Shown here piece by piece: positions 60,526 through 64,000 of a stretch of 64,000 nt of DNA. Made by a program: the position numbers and the translations under genes. The stretch spans positions 65,225-129,224 of the forward strand of contig JBKBQT010000009.1 in NCBI GenBank assembly GCA_046292445.1, read 5' to 3'. Origin of the DNA: CALIZF01 sp046292445. GTDB taxonomy: Bacteria > Pseudomonadota > Alphaproteobacteria > Rhodobacterales > Rhodobacteraceae. The notes below the pieces were generated by a model that worked only from the letters and a program-made list of their open reading frames with translations, was not told the origin of the DNA and did not search any database. The first letter of the stretch is position 1; each line of letters begins with the position of its first letter.

Positions 60526-60848
60526 TCCGCGCCGCTGCCCTCGCCCTGCTCGCGGCGGGTTGCGCGCCGATGCCGGTCGCACAGGCCGAACGGCTCTGCC
60601 GCGACCAGGTCGCGGCCGCCAGTGCACAGGCCGCCAGTGCACGGGCCGCCAGTGCACGGGTCGGCGGTGTGCAGGTGGGCGGGATGGCGCGGATCGGCCT
60701 GTCGGCCGGGCCGGACGGCACGCGGATCGAGCGGCGCCTTGATCTCGACGCGACGACGACGACGCGTGCGGGGAGCGGGGAAGAGGCGTGGCGGCGCTGC
60801 GTGCACCGCAATTCCGGCCGGCTTCCGTCGGGGCCCTATCCGTCATGA
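60522..60848 (+). CDS. Small lipoprotein with AASAR repeats
   Basis: The 108-residue protein starts with a TTG overlapping the sdhA stop. Its signal LIRAAALALLAAGCAPM has a clear lipobox (LAAGC), so it is probably a lipoprotein. A 15-bp unit repeated three times at 60615-60659 encodes AASAQ and AASAR twice, a likely helical linker. Two further cysteines could pair. The function is unknown. It lies between sdhA and an FkbM-type gene in the sdh operon. Confidence 0.7.
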   Translation: MIRAAALALLAAGCAPMPVAQAERLCRDQVAAASAQAASARAASARVGGVQVGGMARIGLSAGPDGTRIERRLDLDATTTTRAGSGEEAWRRCVHRNSGRLPSGPYPS

Positions 60849-61600
60849 CCGCGGGCGCCGTCATCGATCGCGCCGCCGTCCGCCGTTTCCTGCGGCGCAA
60901 GGGCATGGTGGCGCTGCCCGACCGCGAAACGCCGGCGCATCTTGCGGCCCATGGTCTGGCGGCCGATCTCGTGATCGATGCTGGCGTGGATGCCGGCACC
61001 CCGTTTCTCTACCGCGCCCTGCCCGATGCCCTGTTCCTGCTGGTCGATCCGCGCGCCGAGGCGCGGGCGGCGCTCGACCGCCCCGATGCGCCGGCGCGCG
61101 CGGTGTTTCATGCCGTGGCCCTCGGCGCCGGCGAGGGACAGGCGATGCTCACCATCCCGCGGACCGCTCGCGGCCCGGACGGCGCCATGGCCAGCCTGCG
61201 GCGGCGCATCGGCGCCATGGCCGACCGCGTCACCGCTTCCGAGGTCCGGCCTGTGCCGGTCACGACGCTCGATGCGCTCGCCGCGCCCCATCCGGGCCGC
61301 ATCGGGATCAAGATCGATACCGAGGGCTATGAGGCCGAGGTGCTGGACGGCGCGCGCGAGACGCTGCGCCGCACCGATTTCGTCATCCTCGAGCTTTCGG
61401 TGACCCCGCGATTCGACGGCATCCTGCCGCCCTCGGCCGTGATCGCGCGGCTCGCGGCCGCGGGCCTCGAATTGCGCGACGTGCTGCGGCTGACCGGCGA
61501 CGGCCGGGGCGGCGCGGCACCGCGGCACATGGACGTTCTGTTCACCCGGTGGCCCGATGGTGGCGACCGGTCATCATCCCAAGACCCCGCCCGGCAATAG
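60845..61600 (+). CDS. FkbM-family methyltransferase
   Basis: The 251-residue protein has the SAM-binding start LVIDAGVDAGTPFLY, the Asp-containing LLVDPRAEARAAL, and the FkbM signature GIKIDTEGYEAEVLDGARETL, followed by LELSVTPRF. FkbM proteins methylate oxygen atoms on polyketides, sugars or lipids. The ATG overlaps the lipoprotein stop by four bases. Its position between sdhA and sdhB is unexpected for a modification enzyme; no target is visible. Confidence 0.83.
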   Translation: MTAGAVIDRAAVRRFLRRKGMVALPDRETPAHLAAHGLAADLVIDAGVDAGTPFLYRALPDALFLLVDPRAEARAALDRPDAPARAVFHAVALGAGEGQAMLTIPRTARGPDGAMASLRRRIGAMADRVTASEVRPVPVTTLDALAAPHPGRIGIKIDTEGYEAEVLDGARETLRRTDFVILELSVTPRFDGILPPSAVIARLAAAGLELRDVLRLTGDGRGGAAPRHMDVLFTRWPDGGDRSSSQDPARQ

Positions 61601-61612
61601 GAGGCCAGTCCG

Positions 61613-62392
61613 ATGGTCCAGTTCACGCTTCCCAAGAATTCCACCGTCCGCACCGGCAAGACCTGGCCGAAACCTGCCGGTGCGAAGAACCTGCGCACCT
61701 TCCGCGTCTATCGCTGGAACCCCGACGACGGCCAGAACCCGCGGGTGGACACCTATTTCGTCGATCTCGACACCTGCGGCCCGATGGTTCTGGACGCGCT
61801 CATCAAGATCAAGACCGAGATCGACCCGACGCTGACCTTCCGCCGGTCCTGCCGCGAGGGGATCTGCGGGTCCTGCGCGATGAACATCGACGGGCGCAAC
61901 ACGCTCGCCTGCATCTACGGGATGGACGAGATCAAGGGCGATGTCGCGATCTATCCCTTGCCGCACATGCCGGTCATCAAGGACCTGATCCCCGACCTGA
62001 CGCATTTCTACGCCCAGCACGCCAGCATCATGCCCTGGCTGGAAACGCGGACCAATCGCCCGGCCAAGGAATGGCGCCAGTCGATCGAGGATCGGGAAAA
62101 GCTCGACGGGCTTTATGAATGCGTGATGTGCGCCTCCTGCTCGACCGCCTGCCCGTCCTACTGGTGGAACGGCGACAAGTATCTCGGCCCGGCGGCGCTC
62201 CTGCACGCCTATCGCTGGATCATCGACAGCCGCGACGAGGCGACGGGCGAGCGGCTCGACCAGCTCGAGGATCCGTTCAAGCTCTATCGCTGCCATACGA
62301 TCATGAACTGCGCCAAGACCTGCCCCAAGGGGCTGAACCCGGCCAAGGCGATTGCCGAGATCAAGAAGATGATGGTCGAACGGGTGGTGTGA
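61613..62392 (+). CDS. sdhB: Succinate dehydrogenase iron-sulfur subunit SdhB
   Basis: The 259-residue protein carries the three clusters: [2Fe-2S] in CREGICGSCAMNIDGRNTLAC region, [4Fe-4S] in CVMCASCSTACP, and [3Fe-4S] in CHTIMNCAKTCPKGLNP. It passes electrons from SdhA to the membrane subunits. The ATG follows AGGAGG. It closes the operon, followed by a strong hairpin. Confidence 0.97.
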   Translation: MVQFTLPKNSTVRTGKTWPKPAGAKNLRTFRVYRWNPDDGQNPRVDTYFVDLDTCGPMVLDALIKIKTEIDPTLTFRRSCREGICGSCAMNIDGRNTLACIYGMDEIKGDVAIYPLPHMPVIKDLIPDLTHFYAQHASIMPWLETRTNRPAKEWRQSIEDREKLDGLYECVMCASCSTACPSYWWNGDKYLGPAALLHAYRWIIDSRDEATGERLDQLEDPFKLYRCHTIMNCAKTCPKGLNPAKAIAEIKKMMVERVV

Positions 62393-62417
62393 CGCGGCGG
62401 GCCCGGCGAAAACGAAA

Positions 62418-62445
62418 GGGCCCGCGCCGGTGCCGGCGCGGGCCC
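62418..62445. terminator. Strong GC hairpin after sdhB
   Basis: GGGCCCGCGCCGG (62418-62430) is complementary over 13 bp to 62433-62445. It lies between convergent sdhB and the CTERM-protein gene and could serve both strands. No U-tract follows. Confidence 0.65.
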
Positions 62446-62467
62446 TGTGCAAGGCGTATGCGCGAAC

Positions 62468-63259
62468 TCAGGCGGTCTTGCGCCGGCGCATCTTGAGCGC
62501 GCCGAGCAGGCCGAGCGCCGCGAGCGACAGCGGCAGCGCGGCGGGAAGCGGGACGACCGGCGGGTTCACGATCTGCCGGCGGTCACCGATGGTCATGTCG
62601 TCGAAGCCGAAGACATCGACGCCGCCCGGCTGGTTGAGGAAGGCGATGGAGGTGTAGGTTTCGTTAAGATCGATGAAGCCGAAGAACAGGAGCGAGCCGT
62701 TCGTGGAGCCGCCGCTTCCGACCGTATTCCCCACATCGAGGTCAACCGTGCCGCCGCCCGACTTGGTGAGTTGCAGGATCAGGCCGTTCCCGAAGTCGCC
62801 GATGTCGGTTCCGTAAAAGCCGAAGGCAGCGATCGCGCTGCTGAAGGTGATCGAGAAGTCGCCGCCTGCGGCGGTCTCGACATACCGGCTGCCCGAGGTG
62901 GCGAAGCGGCCAAAGCCTGGAGTGCTCACGATACTCGCAGCGCCATTCAGCGTTGCCGTGATCGAGTCGGTCGAGCCCGGGAACGAGATGTCCGGCAGAC
63001 TGGCCATCTCGAAAGTTTCGGTCCCGATGCCGCCGGCGAGCGTGGCAAGGAACGCGTTGCGCGCGGTGACCGGATCGCCGACGACCATGTTGCCCGGTGT
63101 CAGGTTTTCGCCGAAGAACGTGATCGGCGCGGCTAATAGCGCCCCGCCGGACACCGACAACGCCACCGCTGCCGCAAGGAACGTTTTGACCTTGGAAACC
63201 GCCCTTTGATCGTGATGCAATTTGAGTAAGCCGGACCGGGCCGAACCGATTAGCGTCAT
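62468..63259 (-). CDS. VPLPA-CTERM sorted exported protein
   Basis: The protein (263 residues from ATG 63259) has a secretory signal around VKTFLAAAVALSVSGGALLAA, a Gly/Thr/Ser-rich beta-type middle and a C-terminal VPLPAALPLSLAALGLLGALKMRRR tail: VPLPA motif, hydrophobic helix, Arg cluster. This is the VPLPA-CTERM sorting signal, handled by an exosortase-like system. It is likely surface or matrix associated; its function is unknown. The start is uncertain, since neither the ATG at 63259 nor an in-frame TTG at 63220 has a clear ribosome site. Confidence 0.85.
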   Translation of the reverse strand: MTLIGSARSGLLKLHHDQRAVSKVKTFLAAAVALSVSGGALLAAPITFFGENLTPGNMVVGDPVTARNAFLATLAGGIGTETFEMASLPDISFPGSTDSITATLNGAASIVSTPGFGRFATSGSRYVETAAGGDFSITFSSAIAAFGFYGTDIGDFGNGLILQLTKSGGGTVDLDVGNTVGSGGSTNGSLLFFGFIDLNETYTSIAFLNQPGGVDVFGFDDMTIGDRRQIVNPPVVPLPAALPLSLAALGLLGALKMRRRKTA

Positions 63260-63720
63260 AATGCTAACACAAAGTTGAAGGGCGTATACTTTGTCGGCGA
63301 TTCCTCTGCGCCGTCGCCTCGTTTTCGGATACAATCCGGGCGCGCTGGCCGCATTGTCCATGCCCAGGGCCTGGATCTTGCCGCAGAACAAACGCACGGA
63401 CGGGCGACGCCGGCGAGGGGCGCCGGTATCGCGTCCGGTGCCGGCATTTTTCGCGCCATTGCCGGCCCCGTGACGGGCCAGATCCCGCAGTATCCTGCCA
63501 TCGTCTCGCGCTTGCCGCGCCCTTGGGCCGCGGCCGGCGCCCGGACCATCCCTGCGCCCGGCCGGAACGACCTGCTGCAGATCGACATGCTGCCCGACCG
63601 CTTGCCGGTTCGCCTGCGCGTGCTCTGACCGGGCGACCTGCGGCGACGCGCCCCGGCCGGCTGCGCTTGCCCGCGCCGGGCGGCTCGCCTAAACCGGGGC
63701 AAGTTGCCGCGGGAACCGGA
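63260..63720. other. Intergenic region with no convincing gene
   Basis: The 461-bp stretch separates the CTERM-protein gene from the ABC exporter gene. A relatively AT-rich part at about 63,240-63,300 is a likely promoter for the CTERM gene. A 117-codon plus-strand frame at 63,275-63,628 has no ribosome site and no recognisable domain, so it is not called. Confidence 0.5.
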
Positions 63721-64000
63721 ATGGCACCACAGACAGGCGGGGCGGAGGAGAGGGCGAAGTCTCGGCGCGTCGGTGCGCTGCGCGGGCTTATTCCCTTCCT
63801 TGCGCCCTATCGCATGCTCATCGCGCTCGCCGGGTTCGCGCTGGTCGCCACGGCCGCCGTCAGCCTCGTGCTGCCGCTCGCCGTGCGCCGGGTGGTGGAC
63901 GGGTTCATGGACGGCGCGGAACTGCTCGACGCCTATTTCGCCGCCGCGCTCGGCGTGGCCGCGCTGCTGGCGCTCGGCACCGGGGCGCGGTTCTACCTCG
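63721..64000 (+). CDS. ABC exporter, transmembrane domain, partial
   Basis: Only the first 93 residues are seen. After a charged start (MAPQTGGAEERAKSRR), they read LRGLIPFLAPYRMLIALAGFAL and VSLVLPLAVRRVVDGFMDG, the typical opening of a type I ABC exporter fused to its ATPase (MsbA-like). The nucleotide-binding domain lies beyond the window. The substrate cannot be named. Confidence 0.8.
   Translation, partial: MAPQTGGAEERAKSRRVGALRGLIPFLAPYRMLIALAGFALVATAAVSLVLPLAVRRVVDGFMDGAELLDAYFAAALGVAALLALGTGARFYL

Noticed and set aside
63275..63628. 117-codon plus-strand frame before the ABC exporter
   Set aside because: There is no ribosome site, no recognisable motif, and a competing frame on the other strand; not enough for a gene call.

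Overview
The window comes from a GC-rich alphaproteobacterial chromosome, most likely a member of the Rhodobacterales. The signs are an sdhC-D-A-x-x-B operon, a VPLPA-CTERM type envelope protein, a mutY-DUF721-dsbA block, a hisB-hisH / hisA arrangement with a DUF2147 gene, and a dispersed 23-bp intergenic repeat (four copies here). No tRNA, rRNA, CRISPR array, intact insertion sequence or phage gene was recognised. Both window ends cut genes: a 2-oxoacid dehydrogenase E2 at the left and an ABC exporter at the right.

Region 1 (1-10,613) is an accessory CoA-dependent catabolic island in four back-to-back transcription units. It encodes an acetoin/pyruvate-dehydrogenase-like E1alpha-E1beta-E2 complex, an acyl-CoA dehydrogenase, a Rieske ferredoxin, a ThuA-like protein, a MaoC hydratase, a Rieske oxygenase, an SDR, a family III CoA-transferase, a DUF35 protein paired with a Cys-less thiolase-like protein, and a SnoaL-like protein. 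The set reads as activate, dehydrogenate, hydrate, cleave by retro-aldol, with a separate ring or C-H oxygenation. The substrate cannot be read from sequence.

Region 2 (11,055-17,129) is mainly housekeeping: hisA, hisH, hisB, a CPBP protease, a DUF2147 protein, a ScfR-type regulator and a flavoprotein. The his cluster stops at hisA, exactly where the island ends, so this is a probable insertion or rearrangement junction.

Region 3 (17,188-26,500) looks like an aerobic 2-aminobenzoyl-CoA (anthranilate) pathway: CoA ligase, the FAD-monooxygenase/old-yellow-enzyme fusion, SDR, enoyl-CoA hydratase, acyl-CoA dehydrogenase, RidA, thioesterase, thiolase and a MarR regulator. zapE follows. A branched-chain/aromatic-type ABC transporter with an L-aspartate dehydrogenase gene (27,814-33,207) lies downstream. 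Tandem 14-bp palindromic repeats occur in front of both the monooxygenase gene (two copies) and the transporter (three copies), tying them into one probable regulon. Next to it are genes for a 3-hydroxyanthranilate dioxygenase, a DapA-fold protein and a lone molybdenum-hydroxylase large subunit (33,320-36,995).

Region 4 (37,109-44,553) holds alkB, mutY, a DciA-like gene, a DsbA-like gene, a second CoA-transferase, trkH and folE2. Region 5 (44,829-52,525) is a GntR-regulated amidase plus dipeptide-type ABC transporter, with the two ATPases fused. Region 6 (52,522-57,670) has a metZ-like gene, an alpha/beta hydrolase, a GST, a corrinoid protein that may be part of a split methionine synthase, and a radical SAM protein. 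Region 7 (57,949-62,392) is the succinate dehydrogenase operon, with a small lipoprotein gene and an FkbM-type methyltransferase gene between sdhA and sdhB. It is followed by a strong hairpin, a CTERM-sorted surface protein and the start of an ABC exporter.
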